Source of the DNA: Cecembia calidifontis
GTDB taxonomy: Bacteria; Bacteroidota; Bacteroidia; Cytophagales; Cyclobacteriaceae
NCBI RefSeq assembly: GCF_004216715.1
Contig: NZ_SGXG01000001.1
Coordinates: 3,394,501 to 3,458,500 of the forward strand
DNA length: 64,000 bases
Reading direction: 5' to 3'
The notes under the pieces are model-generated. The model searched no databases. It saw only the letters and a list, made by a program, of their open reading frames with translations, and was not told the origin of the DNA. Shown here piece by piece: positions 8,439-18,265 of the stretch. Both the position numbers and the translations under genes were made by a program. The stretch's first letter is position 1. Each line of letters starts with the position of its first letter.

Positions 8439-9678
8439 GATACTTATTTTAGCGATTGTTGTCATTCAAACCTTCCTTGTGGTTTTTCTTTTGACTCAAG
8501 TTCAAAAGAAAAACTCAGCCTCACTTGAACAGGCCAAGGAATTGATGGAATTGCGTTCCCAGTTGGAAAAGCAGATGCAGTCCAACAGGACTGAAATACA
8601 ACAAGGCCTTTTGCAGCAGTTTGCTTTGGTCATGGAATCGCTCCGTGCCAATGCAAAGGACCAATCGGAAGCTTTAAAGGATTTTGGACGCCTGTTCCGG
8701 GAGAATGTCCAGGAATTTAATGCCCTCCAACGTGAAAAATTCCAGGAATTGGTCAACAAGCAGGAACGCATGCTTCAGTCTACTGAGGACAGATTGGAGA
8801 AAATGCGTGAAACTGTGGATGAGAAACTGCAAAAGACTTTAGAGGCAAGATTAGGTCAATCCTTTGAACTTGTGAGTAAGCAGTTGTTGGCAGTGCAAAA
8901 GGGATTAGGAGAGATGCAGACTTTGGCTACAGGAGTTGGCGATTTGAAGAGGGTCTTGAGCAATGTAAAAAGCAGAGGAGTGATGGGGGAGTACCAATTG
9001 CAGGGTATTCTGGAAAATGTGCTTTCCCCGGAGCAATATGCCTACAATGTGGCAGTGAAAACGGGCCAAACGGAAAGGGTAGAATATGCCATTAAAATGC
9101 CCGGCAACCATGAAGATGGTCCTGTTTACCTTCCTATTGACGCAAAATTTCCTCAGGAGACTTATTACCGTTTGTTGGATGCTTATGATACAGGAGATAA
9201 AACTCTGGTAGAAGCTGCAAGACAGGACCTGTTCAAGGCGATCAAAAAAGCTGCACAGGACATCAGTCAGAAATATATCCATCCACCTTATACCACAGAT
9301 TTTGGCCTTCTTTTTCTTCCTATGGAGAGTCTTTATGCAGAAGTAATCCGAGATGCCCACTTGGCCCAGTCCCTACAAAGGGATTTTAAAATTGTGGTCA
9401 CAGGTCCAACCACCTTGGCGGCCATGTTGAACAGCCTTCAGATGGGTTTCAGGACCTTGGCCATACAGCAACGTAGCTCTGAAGTTTGGAAGGTTTTGGG
9501 GGCAGTGAAAACAGAATTCAGTAAATTTGGCGATCTGATCAGTAAAGCTCAGAAAAAGATTTCAGAAGCGAATAATGACCTGGATCTTTTGGTGGGAACC
9601 AGAACAAGAATGATTCAGAGGAAGTTAAAGGAAGTGGAAGAACTTCCGGAGGAAGAGGGGAGAAAGTTATTGGAATAA
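8428..9678 (+). CDS. rmuC: DNA recombination protein RmuC
   Basis: 416 residues from ATG 8428. A longer start at 8392 exists, but 8428 gives the usual RmuC layout: one N-terminal membrane helix (LEILILAIVVIQTFLVVFLL), a long glutamine-rich coiled coil to about residue 170, then the RmuC nuclease-like domain (GDLKRVLSNVKSRGVMGEYQ, PIDAKFPQE, FLPMESLYAEV). RmuC limits inversions between short inverted repeats and aids replication-associated repair. The gene overlaps the hydrolase stop by 11 bases. Confidence 0.93.
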   Translation: MSLEILILAIVVIQTFLVVFLLTQVQKKNSASLEQAKELMELRSQLEKQMQSNRTEIQQGLLQQFALVMESLRANAKDQSEALKDFGRLFRENVQEFNALQREKFQELVNKQERMLQSTEDRLEKMRETVDEKLQKTLEARLGQSFELVSKQLLAVQKGLGEMQTLATGVGDLKRVLSNVKSRGVMGEYQLQGILENVLSPEQYAYNVAVKTGQTERVEYAIKMPGNHEDGPVYLPIDAKFPQETYYRLLDAYDTGDKTLVEAARQDLFKAIKKAAQDISQKYIHPPYTTDFGLLFLPMESLYAEVIRDAHLAQSLQRDFKIVVTGPTTLAAMLNSLQMGFRTLAIQQRSSEVWKVLGAVKTEFSKFGDLISKAQKKISEANNDLDLLVGTRTRMIQRKLKEVEELPEEEGRKLLE

Positions 9679-9723
9679 AATCTTGTGGATAAACTTAACG
9701 TTATTTTTCAAAAAAAGTCTTTC

Positions 9724-10383
9724 ATGAAATTTATCAAAGTCCTGCTATTGGTACTCTTTTGTCATCAGGTATTGGCACAGGAGTTTTATGAAGTGGAGAT
9801 TGAGGTGAGGGAAAACTCCATAGTGATCAACAATACAGCAGTAGACATGATCCAAAAGGGAAATTTTGCTTCTGCAGCTAGGATATTGGAAAAGGTTTTA
9901 GAGGATGATCCTTCGTACCACTCCGCATATCTGAATTATTACAGAGCAGGAAGTCAGGTTGAAGAGAAAAAGGAAAAAGTCATTCAAATCTTGCGTAAGG
10001 GGTTGAAGATTTTCAAAGAAGACGATGAAATGGCCTACTACCTTGGCAATTTGCTTCAAAAAGAAAACAGATTGAAAGAGGCGATCGAAGCTTATTCAGA
10101 AGCTATTGCCTACAGCAAGATTAATGGTGAAGATTATCCCTTGGTTTGGGCCTATTATTTCAATCGTGGAAATTGTTACCTAAAGAATAATCAGCACAGC
10201 AAGGCCATTCCAGATTACGATTATGCCCTGCAGCTTAGCCCAGATAATCCCGATATTCTTACCAACAGAGGTTTTTGCCATTATAAAACCAATAATGCCC
10301 AAGCAGCCTGTTCCGACTGGTCTGTGGCCTTTCAATTAGGAAGTGCCAATACGCAAAGGTATATCCAATCATTTTGTCAATAA
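9724..10383 (+). CDS. Exported tetratricopeptide-repeat protein
   Basis: 219 residues from ATG 9724. The GTG at 9685 is rejected because 9724 begins a clean signal peptide (KFIKVLLLVLFCHQVLAQ). At least four TPR units follow, for example GNFASAARILEKVLEDDP and NQHSKAIPDYDYALQLSPDN, so it should act as a periplasmic or surface protein-interaction scaffold. No catalytic domain is seen. It follows rmuC by 45 bases and may share its transcript. Confidence 0.8.
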   Translation: MKFIKVLLLVLFCHQVLAQEFYEVEIEVRENSIVINNTAVDMIQKGNFASAARILEKVLEDDPSYHSAYLNYYRAGSQVEEKKEKVIQILRKGLKIFKEDDEMAYYLGNLLQKENRLKEAIEAYSEAIAYSKINGEDYPLVWAYYFNRGNCYLKNNQHSKAIPDYDYALQLSPDNPDILTNRGFCHYKTNNAQAACSDWSVAFQLGSANTQRYIQSFCQ

Positions 10384-10490
10384 TTTTATTGATTTTTTTT
10401 GACTATCGAATTAAAACATCCTACCTTTTCAGCGATTTGATCCTATCCTAATGGATTGGTTCAATAATCAGCAATTTTCCCATCACGCAC

Positions 10491-11831
10491 ATGAATATTG
10501 TTATAGCGGGCGCCGGAGATATGGGTTATCACCTGGCCGAGCAGCTCAGTTATGAAAATCAGGACATTACCCTTGTAGATTTGGACAAGGATGTTTTAGA
10601 TAATGTTTCTTCCCACCTTGATGTATTGACTATTTTAGGAGATGCGACTTCTCTCGAAATCCTTAAAAATGCCAATGTAAGGGATGCGGATATGTTTATG
10701 GCTGTTACAACCTCCGAAAAAACGAATATAGTAGCGGCAGTGCTGGCAAAGCAACTTGGTGCCAAGCGGGTAATTGCCCGTGTCAGAAACCACGATTATC
10801 TGAAACCTGAAAACGAAGGGTATTTCAAAAACCTAGGGATAGACAATATCATTTCCCCGAGTATGCTGTGCAGTGCGGAAATTTACCGTATGATCAAAAA
10901 CTCAACTTTTACGGATGTTTTTGAATTTGAAGGCGGTAAGCTGAATGTGGTAGGTATTACACTTGACCAATACTGCTCCCTTGTGAATAAAAAGATCTCA
11001 GACATGAAAGGTGATCCTCTATTTGAAGACATCAAGATCATTGCAATTGTCAGGGACCAAATTACCATTATACCCAGGGGGAATACCGTTATCCGAAATA
11101 ATGACCATGTTTTTTTTATTTCAAATAAAAAAGCTGTTTCCTCCATTGTAGAACTTTTAGGCCAGCAGAAAGTAATGATCAAAAATATTATGATCATTGG
11201 AGGAGATGATATGGCCTATACCACAGCATTGAAATTGGAGAATGAATACCGGGTCACTTTGGTACATAGGGATAAAGAGCGGTGTAAATGGCTATCCGAA
11301 AGGTTGAACCATACATTGGTCATCAATGGGGATTATAAAAATATTGAATTGTTGATTGAAGAAGGTTTGGAAAAAATGGAGGCCTTTATTTCCCTGACAG
11401 AATCTTCCGAAACCAATATCATTACTTCATTGAGCGCCAAAAATCATGGTGTTTATAAGGCTATTGCACACGTAGATACAAGAGAATATATCCATATTTC
11501 ACACAGTATCGGCGTGGATTCCCTGATCAATAAAAAACTGGTTGCTGCCAATCAGGTAACCCGCTTTTTAAGAAAAGGAAAAGTTGAAGCTGTTTCAGGA
11601 ATTTATGGAGTAGATGCGGAAATCATCCAGTACATGATCACCAAAAATAACCGTGTTACCAAAAATCCACTGAAGGATCTTTATTTTCCCGAAACCGCCA
11701 TTGTTGCAGGGGTAATTCGGGGAGAGGAAGTGTACATCCCAGATGGAGATTTTATTTTGGCATTGAATGACAAAGTGATTGTTTTGGCGCTTCCGGCAGC
11801 TAAGGTTTCACTTGAAAAATTCTTCCATTGA
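10491..11831 (+). CDS. trkA: Trk potassium uptake system, NAD-binding subunit TrkA
   Basis: 446 residues, the full length of TrkA with two tandem RCK units. Each has a Rossmann N-lobe (MNIVIAGAGDMGYHLAEQL at residue 1; IKNIMIIGGDDMAYTTAL near residue 230) and a C-lobe. TrkA is a cytoplasmic ring that binds NAD(H)/ATP and gates the TrkH channel. The stop is three bases before the trkH start, so the two form a tight operon. Confidence 0.95.
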   Translation: MNIVIAGAGDMGYHLAEQLSYENQDITLVDLDKDVLDNVSSHLDVLTILGDATSLEILKNANVRDADMFMAVTTSEKTNIVAAVLAKQLGAKRVIARVRNHDYLKPENEGYFKNLGIDNIISPSMLCSAEIYRMIKNSTFTDVFEFEGGKLNVVGITLDQYCSLVNKKISDMKGDPLFEDIKIIAIVRDQITIIPRGNTVIRNNDHVFFISNKKAVSSIVELLGQQKVMIKNIMIIGGDDMAYTTALKLENEYRVTLVHRDKERCKWLSERLNHTLVINGDYKNIELLIEEGLEKMEAFISLTESSETNIITSLSAKNHGVYKAIAHVDTREYIHISHSIGVDSLINKKLVAANQVTRFLRKGKVEAVSGIYGVDAEIIQYMITKNNRVTKNPLKDLYFPETAIVAGVIRGEEVYIPDGDFILALNDKVIVLALPAAKVSLEKFFH

Positions 11832-11834
11832 TCT

Positions 11835-13286
11835 ATGATCCACTTTAAAGCCATCGGAAAAGTGATGGGAGCATTATTGATGCTGTTTGCGTTGATGATG
11901 CTTCCAGGTGCCGGATTTGCTTATTATTTTGGGACGGGGGATTTGGATGCCTTATTGCAGTCATCCCTGATTACCTTCACAGTAGGTTCTTTAATGTTTT
12001 TTTCTTTTTCAAGGCAGGACCAGAATATAAGGAAACGGGAAGGATATCTTATCGTTTCGGTCAGTTGGTTGTTGATGTGCATTTTTGGGATGCTACCTTA
12101 TTTGCTAAGTGATATGTCCTTTGGAATCAGCGATGCGGTTTTTGAAACCATTTCAGGTCTAACAACTACAGGCGCCACTGTAATCAATGACATTGAGGCA
12201 AGCCCGAAGGGGATACTTTTTTGGAGGTCTATGACCCAATGGATCGGTGGGTTAGGAATTATTGTATTAACAGTTGCCATATTCCCACTTTTGGGAATTG
12301 GAGGTATTGAGCTTTTTGTAGCGGAATCACCAGGCCCCACCTCCGATAAACTGCATCCAAGGATTCAGGAAACAGCCAAACGCCTCTGGTATGTTTATTT
12401 GGGCTTGACCATTCTTGCAGGTATCTTATATTATGTAGGGGGTATGACTTTTTATGATGCAGTCAATCACGCATTGACGACTTTAGCAACAGGTGGATTT
12501 TCTACCAAAAACGCAAGTCTTGCCTATTACACATCACCTTTTATCCAATATACTGCTATTATTTTTATGATTTTGGCGGGTACAAACTTCACAGTAATTT
12601 ATTTTGGGCTTACAGGTAAATTCAGTCGGGCTTGGAGATCCGATGAATTCAGGACATATATCAGCGTGCTTCTGATTTTGTCTTTATGTCTTTCGGGACC
12701 GGTATTTTATTACTCTGGACAGGATATTGAAAAATCTTTCAGGGACACTTTGTTCCAAGTGGTTTCTTTGGTTACGACCACCGGTTTCGTAACGGCAGAC
12801 TATACTTCCTACCATTCGGGGCTGACCATGGTGTTTTTTATGTTGTTGTTTTTTGGTGCATCTGCGGGTTCAACCAGCGGTGGCATCAAGTTTATCAGGC
12901 ACCTGACTTTCTTCAAAAACTCCTGGCTGGAATTCAAAAGGATAGTACATCCCAGGGCTGTTGTCCCCTTAAAAATAAATGGGGAAAGGGTAACCGGAAA
13001 AATCATCACCCATATCATGAATTTCCTATTGATCTATTTGATGATTTTTACAATCGGTTCCATCATTGTTTCCTTGATGGGTTATGACCTATTGACCTCT
13101 TTTGGGGCAGTGGCGACAAGCTTGGGCAATGTGGGGCCGGCAATAGGAAAAGTAGGTCCAATGGACAATTTCGCTTTCTTTGACCCCGCAACGAAGATTT
13201 TTCTTTCTTTCATTATGCTGCTGGGCAGATTGGAGTTATTTACCATCCTGGTTCTGTTTACTCCTTATTTTTGGAGGGCAAATTGA
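11835..13286 (+). CDS. trkH: Trk potassium uptake protein TrkH
   Basis: 483 residues with about ten membrane helices. The four selectivity-filter loops of the Trk/Ktr/HKT superfamily are visible: SGLTTTGAT, LTTLATGGFST, SLVTTTGF and TSLGNVGPAIG. The length fits TrkH rather than the shorter KtrB. It forms the K+-translocating pore in the inner membrane and works with the TrkA made from the gene directly upstream. Confidence 0.95.
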   Translation: MIHFKAIGKVMGALLMLFALMMLPGAGFAYYFGTGDLDALLQSSLITFTVGSLMFFSFSRQDQNIRKREGYLIVSVSWLLMCIFGMLPYLLSDMSFGISDAVFETISGLTTTGATVINDIEASPKGILFWRSMTQWIGGLGIIVLTVAIFPLLGIGGIELFVAESPGPTSDKLHPRIQETAKRLWYVYLGLTILAGILYYVGGMTFYDAVNHALTTLATGGFSTKNASLAYYTSPFIQYTAIIFMILAGTNFTVIYFGLTGKFSRAWRSDEFRTYISVLLILSLCLSGPVFYYSGQDIEKSFRDTLFQVVSLVTTTGFVTADYTSYHSGLTMVFFMLLFFGASAGSTSGGIKFIRHLTFFKNSWLEFKRIVHPRAVVPLKINGERVTGKIITHIMNFLLIYLMIFTIGSIIVSLMGYDLLTSFGAVATSLGNVGPAIGKVGPMDNFAFFDPATKIFLSFIMLLGRLELFTILVLFTPYFWRAN

Positions 13287-13361
13287 TTGTACAGGAAGTT
13301 AAAAAAAGTAGTTGATGGCCTTTCCTCTGGTTCTCCGGGTCCAAATCCGTGAAGAAATTTT

Positions 13362-13454
13362 AACCACAAAAGGAAGCAAAAGGCACAATAGTTAGGATTA
13401 TCAAAGCTTAAATGGCAAACCATCCTTTCTTTTGTTCCCTTTTGTTTTTGTGGT
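13362..13454. repeat. Dispersed-type inverted repeat with AACCACAAA ends
   Basis: The left arm begins AACCACAAAAGGAAGCAAAA at 13362 and the right arm ends TTTTGTTTTTGTGGTT at 13454. The arms pair imperfectly over about 20 bases around a loop of about 50 bases. AACCACAAAG-type palindromes recur in intergenic DNA of many Bacteroidota. The element sits between convergent trkH and the ligase-associated helicase and could also act as a bidirectional terminator. Confidence 0.6.
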
Positions 13455-13515
13455 TCAATTGAATTCCTTTTCCATTTTAAAATCAATTCAAACTTTGAAG
13501 GGATGGAGTACAAGT

Positions 13516-15969
13516 TTAACCTTCTATCATCTGTGCTTTCATTTTTTCAATTCTGTCCTCCAAAGACTCCGAAGAAAGCTGTGCCCTTAACCTGTCCACC
13601 ATGATCGGAAAAGAAAATGGGGTAAACTGACCAGGTTTTTTGAGCACAATATTTTGTTTGTTGATTTTTCGGATAGCTTCGAGCACTTTGTCTTTTTCCA
13701 TCTGCATGTCCAAAACTTCACGATGGGCCTGCTTGAGTAAGAGATTATCAGGGTCATAATCCTCAAATACTCCATATAAAATTCCCGAATTAGCCTGTAG
13801 GTGCCTGAACTTCATGGGTTTTCCAGGATAACCCTGAAAAATCAAACCTGAGATGGTGGCAATATCCCTAAATTTCCTTTTGGCCATCTCACTCTCATTG
13901 ATGCAGGCAAGGATATCTTCTTCCAGGTTTCTTTCAGAAAATAAATCTTCCTCCAATACTTCTTCAATGGGTATAGCTTGATCCGAAAGGAGCTCAAATC
14001 CATAATCATTCATTGCGATGCTGAATGTCAAGGGATAAGTAACAGAAATTCTATAGGCCAGCAATGCCCCAAGTACTTCATGGACCATCCTTCCTTCAAA
14101 AGGATAAAAGAAAACATGATGTCCTTCCCTGGATATGTTCTTTTCAATCAAAAATGTATGGGAATCAGGAATAATGGAAAGTCTTTGCTGCAGGTCCAAT
14201 AAGGGCGAGACAAAGACAGATTCCTCAGATTCATAAATGCCATGGCTGGCTTTTTCCAATATTTCCCTGATTTTTCCGGATAACTTTGATGTGAGTGAAA
14301 TCCTTCCCCCCATGTAAGAAGGGGTGTTGCTGCTTTTTTTGGTAGACAGTTGTACATAAGCGTTCATGTCTTTGATGCCAATGAATTCCAGATTTCGGCC
14401 CGAAAAAAAGAAACGGTCACCTTGCCGCAATCGGGAAAGGAAGTACTCTTCAATCATCCCCAGGTATGTGCCGTTTTTGAATTTGACTTTCAACATGGGA
14501 TCACTGACGATAGTACCCATGGAAAGCCTGTGCCTCATGGCTGTTTTCTTGTCTTTGACTTTGTAAATCCCATTTTCTATCAGTTCCACTTTGGCAAATT
14601 CCTCGTATCCGCTCAAAGAGCTTCCCCCTTCCGTAATAAAAGACATCACCCACTGGAAATCCTCCGGGCTAAGGTCTTGAAAAGCATGGGTGTTTTTGAT
14701 GACCGGATAGATTTGGTCTGCTCTGAAACCTTCCCCGACCGCCAAAGTGATAAGGAATTGGATCAATACATCATAAGTCAGGGTAGGGGAATGGATATTT
14801 TCCATTTCACCGGTTTCAATGGCGTTTCGAAGTGCAGCGGCTTCGACCAATTCGAGTGAATTGGTAGGAACAAAATAGATTTCACTGGGTAGGCCGGGTT
14901 GATGTCCGGAACGTCCGGCTCTTTGGACAAACCGGGCTACCCCTTTGGGACTACCTATTTGGATAACGGCATCTACGGGTCTAAAGTCAACTCCAAGGTC
15001 TAATGAAGAGGTACAGACCACCAATTTCAGTTTTCCGGAATGAAGGGAGTCTTCTACCCATGCCCTGACATTTTGGTCTAAGGACCCGTGGTGAATAGCT
15101 ACCCATCCTGCCCAATCCGGCCTTTTTTCCATGATATGATGGTACCAAATTTCGCTCTGGGCTCTGGTATTGGTGAATAGTAGGACTGATCGGTGCTTTT
15201 CAATGATTTCCAATACCTTTTCAATCAATTTTATCCCGAGATGTCCCGACCAGGGATATTTTTCCAATTCCTCAGGGAAAATCGTATGCAACAGGATGTT
15301 TTTTTCTACATCTGCCCGGATGATATGACTGGGGGAATTTTTTCCCAACAGGATTTGACAGGCCTCTTCCAAATTGCCTATTGTAGCAGAAATGCCCCAA
15401 AGCTTGAAGCCATTGGAACCAATATGCCTGATATAGCTTAAAGCCAACTGTACCTGAACACCTCTTTTGTTGCCTACCAATTCATGCCATTCATCGATGA
15501 CTATGGCCTTCAATTGTTCAAATAGTGCTTGGTTTTCTTTTTGAGCAAGCAGGATGTGCAAAGTTTCCGGTGTAGTGACCAGGCATTCCGGTGGATTTCT
15601 TTTTTGGGAAAGCCGCTCTTTGTTGTCCGTATCTCCATTTCTTACCGCAACGGTCCAGGGCAGACCAATGGAATGACAAACCTCCTGCATGGCTTTTTGG
15701 ATATCCTGGGCAAGCGCACGGAGGGGAGTGACCCAAATCAATTGGATCCCATTTTTTTTGGGTTTTTGCCAATCATGCGGATTGTTACGGATATATTCCA
15801 AAATGACAGGAAACCATAAGGCAAATGTCTTCCCGCTTCCTGTTGGGGCATTGAGCAAACCTGACTTTCCATCCAGGTAATCTTTCCAGGCATTGACCTG
15901 AAAATCAAAAGGCCTCCATCCTTTTTGTTCAAAGTATTGAAAAGCTACAGCGAGCTCTTTATTTTCCAT
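13516..15969 (-). CDS. Ligase-associated DEXH-box DNA helicase (Lhr-like)
   Basis: 817 residues from ATG 15969. A start at 16017 would overlap the ligase by 59 bases; 15969 gives an 11-base overlap and begins MENKELAVAF. It shows Walker A NAPTGSGKT (Lys47), the DExH box VIDEWH, SAT in WGISATIG and the motif VI region RFVQRAGRSGH. It belongs to superfamily 2 near Lhr, in the subgroup encoded next to ATP-dependent DNA ligases and thought to serve DNA-damage repair. It overlaps the ligase gene directly upstream. Confidence 0.93.
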   Translation of the reverse strand: MENKELAVAFQYFEQKGWRPFDFQVNAWKDYLDGKSGLLNAPTGSGKTFALWFPVILEYIRNNPHDWQKPKKNGIQLIWVTPLRALAQDIQKAMQEVCHSIGLPWTVAVRNGDTDNKERLSQKRNPPECLVTTPETLHILLAQKENQALFEQLKAIVIDEWHELVGNKRGVQVQLALSYIRHIGSNGFKLWGISATIGNLEEACQILLGKNSPSHIIRADVEKNILLHTIFPEELEKYPWSGHLGIKLIEKVLEIIEKHRSVLLFTNTRAQSEIWYHHIMEKRPDWAGWVAIHHGSLDQNVRAWVEDSLHSGKLKLVVCTSSLDLGVDFRPVDAVIQIGSPKGVARFVQRAGRSGHQPGLPSEIYFVPTNSLELVEAAALRNAIETGEMENIHSPTLTYDVLIQFLITLAVGEGFRADQIYPVIKNTHAFQDLSPEDFQWVMSFITEGGSSLSGYEEFAKVELIENGIYKVKDKKTAMRHRLSMGTIVSDPMLKVKFKNGTYLGMIEEYFLSRLRQGDRFFFSGRNLEFIGIKDMNAYVQLSTKKSSNTPSYMGGRISLTSKLSGKIREILEKASHGIYESEESVFVSPLLDLQQRLSIIPDSHTFLIEKNISREGHHVFFYPFEGRMVHEVLGALLAYRISVTYPLTFSIAMNDYGFELLSDQAIPIEEVLEEDLFSERNLEEDILACINESEMAKRKFRDIATISGLIFQGYPGKPMKFRHLQANSGILYGVFEDYDPDNLLLKQAHREVLDMQMEKDKVLEAIRKINKQNIVLKKPGQFTPFSFPIMVDRLRAQLSSESLEDRIEKMKAQMIEG

Positions 15970-17551
15970 AGACTTCCAGTAATTCCTTAAGGTCACCCAG
16001 CGTATTGGCTTCTTCAATGGGTTTGTCTTTTCTCCACCTTTGGATCCTTGGAAACCTCAGGGCAATTCCGGATTTGTGCCTTGGACTCTCCTGGATTCCC
16101 TCAAAAGCTATCTCAAATACCAAACCAGGTTTGACCGTTCTTACAGGCCCAAACCTTTCCTGGGTATTTTGTTTTACATACTTATCCACTTCTCTGATTT
16201 CAGCATCCGTTAACCCTGAATAGGCTTTAGCAAATGGGACCAATTTATCATTTTCCCATACTGCTAAAGTATAATCAGTGTACAGATCCGCCCTTCTTCC
16301 ATGTCCTTTTTGGGCGTAAATCATCACTCCGTCAATGGTTAATGGATCAATCTTCCATTTCCACCAATTTCCTCTTTTTCTCCCTACTTCATAAGGGGAA
16401 TCCTGATGTTTAAGCATAAAACCTTCCGCCATAATTTTCCTGGAATCCCGGTGAATTTCCTGAAGATGCTCCCAGGAGTTCGCCTTCACCAAAGGTGAAA
16501 TTCTGAATTTCTGATGAGAAATATTTATTGAAAGTGCTTCCAAAAGCCGCCTTCTTTCTTTTATCGGAAGGTTTCGGATGTCTTTGCCCTTAAGTTCCAA
16601 TACATCATAGGCAATGAAACTGACCGGTGCTTCCTTGAGGTATTTTTTGCTTACATTTTTTCTTCCAATTCTCGTTTGTAGAAGGGAAAAAGGAAGTGGT
16701 CTTTCATCAGCATAACATAAGATTTCCCCATCCAAAACCGTCCCTTCTGGCAGGGATTTGGCCATTTCGGTTAATTCTGGGAATTTTTCAGTGACAAGTT
16801 CTTCCCCCCGGGACCAAATAAAGGTTTCACCTTTCCTTCTGATCAATTGTCCACGGATACCATCCCATTTCCACTCTATCTGCCAGGATGTTACTTCACC
16901 CAAGTCGGCAATTTCCTTGTCCAATGCATGGGCAAGGTAAAAAGGGTAGGGACGTGAAAGGTCATCGTAAAGGTTCTTGGAAAGGATCAAAGCAGAGAAA
17001 TCGATAGAGGATGGATCCCAATCTCCCATGATCCTATGCGCTACTTCTGTTTTTTCCATGCCAAAAGCATCAGCAACCGCTTGGGTGACCAAATTTTGGC
17101 TGACACCAATCCGGAATCCTCCGGTAATGATTTTTGTAAATACAAAACATTCTTCCTTACTTAAAACCTTCCAGGCATGTAGAATTTTTTCTTTTTTTTC
17201 TTCCTCTTCCAGATTTTCCATGGCCATCAGGTAATTTATCCAATAGGCAAGGGAACTATCTTGACTTTCCGGGGTTAAAGGAAGTAAAAGGGAAAGGGTT
17301 TCGGCGAGGTCGCCCACAGTCTGGTAAGATTCCTCAAATAGCCATTCAGGGATTCCTGCCCATTCGCAGGCCCAGTTTCTTAAAAGTCTGGTATTGACCT
17401 GTCTTTTGGGGCGCTTGTGAGTAAAAAGTGCCAGTGTCCATAGCCTATCCGCGTCAGCAGCAGTAAGGAAATAGCGTTTCAAAGCATCCAACTTGTCCGA
17501 AGTTTTGTTGCTTTGGTCAAGTTCTTGGAACAACTGGGCAAATGATCTCAT
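15959..17551 (-). CDS. ATP-dependent DNA ligase (ligase-associated repair cluster)
   Basis: 530 residues with an N-terminal DNA-binding domain (about 1-200), an adenylation domain whose nucleophile is Lys228 in EWKWDGIRG, the motif III-like VLDGEILCY, and a C-terminal OB fold. It seals nicks using ATP. This is the long bacterial ligase found beside the DEXH helicase, not the LigD end-joining enzyme. The 3' end overlaps the helicase start by 11 bases. The exonuclease and PdeM phosphoesterase that often complete this cluster are absent on both sides. Confidence 0.93.
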   Translation of the reverse strand: MRSFAQLFQELDQSNKTSDKLDALKRYFLTAADADRLWTLALFTHKRPKRQVNTRLLRNWACEWAGIPEWLFEESYQTVGDLAETLSLLLPLTPESQDSSLAYWINYLMAMENLEEEEKKEKILHAWKVLSKEECFVFTKIITGGFRIGVSQNLVTQAVADAFGMEKTEVAHRIMGDWDPSSIDFSALILSKNLYDDLSRPYPFYLAHALDKEIADLGEVTSWQIEWKWDGIRGQLIRRKGETFIWSRGEELVTEKFPELTEMAKSLPEGTVLDGEILCYADERPLPFSLLQTRIGRKNVSKKYLKEAPVSFIAYDVLELKGKDIRNLPIKERRRLLEALSINISHQKFRISPLVKANSWEHLQEIHRDSRKIMAEGFMLKHQDSPYEVGRKRGNWWKWKIDPLTIDGVMIYAQKGHGRRADLYTDYTLAVWENDKLVPFAKAYSGLTDAEIREVDKYVKQNTQERFGPVRTVKPGLVFEIAFEGIQESPRHKSGIALRFPRIQRWRKDKPIEEANTLGDLKELLEVYGK

Positions 17552-17692
17552 AAGGTTCTTCCACTATAGGAGGATGTAAAATTTGAATAATGTGACTTGT
17601 TTCACTTTCGTTCATACAATATTTGCTTATATTGAACAGGGAATTGAACATTTGGTCCAATTGGGCGTAATTAATAAAAAAACAAAGCGGCT

Positions 17693-18205
17693 ATGAAAAA
17701 GTTGGCGATTTTATTTCTGATAGGAATAATTTTATTTTCCTGCCAGGATGATGAAAAATCCGGGTACACAGGCAATGAATTAGCCTTTGACCTGTTTCAG
17801 GGTTCTGATTTTGCCTATACAGGGAAGGTACTGGTTCGGGAGCTTCTCAATGGAGATCTTGAAATGACGCTCAGGCTAACAGGGGCCAAAGGGGATTCTG
17901 AATATTATTTCCCTGCCCACCTGCATTTCGGGGCTTATGACAACCTGGATTCTCCGATTGCTTATCTGCTCAACCCTATTGATATCAGGAAATTAGAAAG
18001 TGTAACGGTATTGGGGCAACTATCTAATGGAACAAAATTGAAATTTGAAGATTTCAGGAATTTCGATGGTCATATTAAAATCCACCTGGCTGATTCAGGT
18101 CCTGAATACCAGATAATTCTATCGGTAGGTAATGTGGGAAGAAATGACAACAGCATGGAAGCATTCAAACTGGAAAATATGACCATGTGTTCTCCCTATT
18201 ATTAA
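17693..18205 (+). CDS. Lipoprotein of unknown function
   Basis: 170 residues with a lipoprotein signal ending in ILFSC (Cys17). The body is beta-rich, with a HLHFGAYD segment near residue 82 that recalls the CHRD/superoxide-dismutase-like lipoprotein style, but I cannot assign a family firmly. It is transcribed alone, divergent from the ligase gene, and ends at a terminator shared with the convergent His-rich lipoprotein. Confidence 0.6.
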   Translation: MKKLAILFLIGIILFSCQDDEKSGYTGNELAFDLFQGSDFAYTGKVLVRELLNGDLEMTLRLTGAKGDSEYYFPAHLHFGAYDNLDSPIAYLLNPIDIRKLESVTVLGQLSNGTKLKFEDFRNFDGHIKIHLADSGPEYQIILSVGNVGRNDNSMEAFKLENMTMCSPYY

Positions 18206-18224
18206 ACCATCAATCGTCAAAAAG

Positions 18225-18258
18225 AAAGGCCTCTCATTGAATTGGAAGGCCTTTTTCT
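18225..18258. terminator. Bidirectional terminator between convergent genes
   Basis: AAAGGCCT (18225-18232) pairs with AGGCCTTT (18247-18254), with T-rich DNA to the right and A-rich DNA to the left. It lies between the convergent lipoprotein genes and can stop transcription in both directions. Confidence 0.8.
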
Positions 18259-18265
18259 ATTTTTA

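Noticed and set aside
15959..17551. LigD-type end-joining ligase
   Set aside because: No polymerase or phosphoesterase domain, and the N-terminal domain and helicase neighbour fit the ligase-associated repair group instead.
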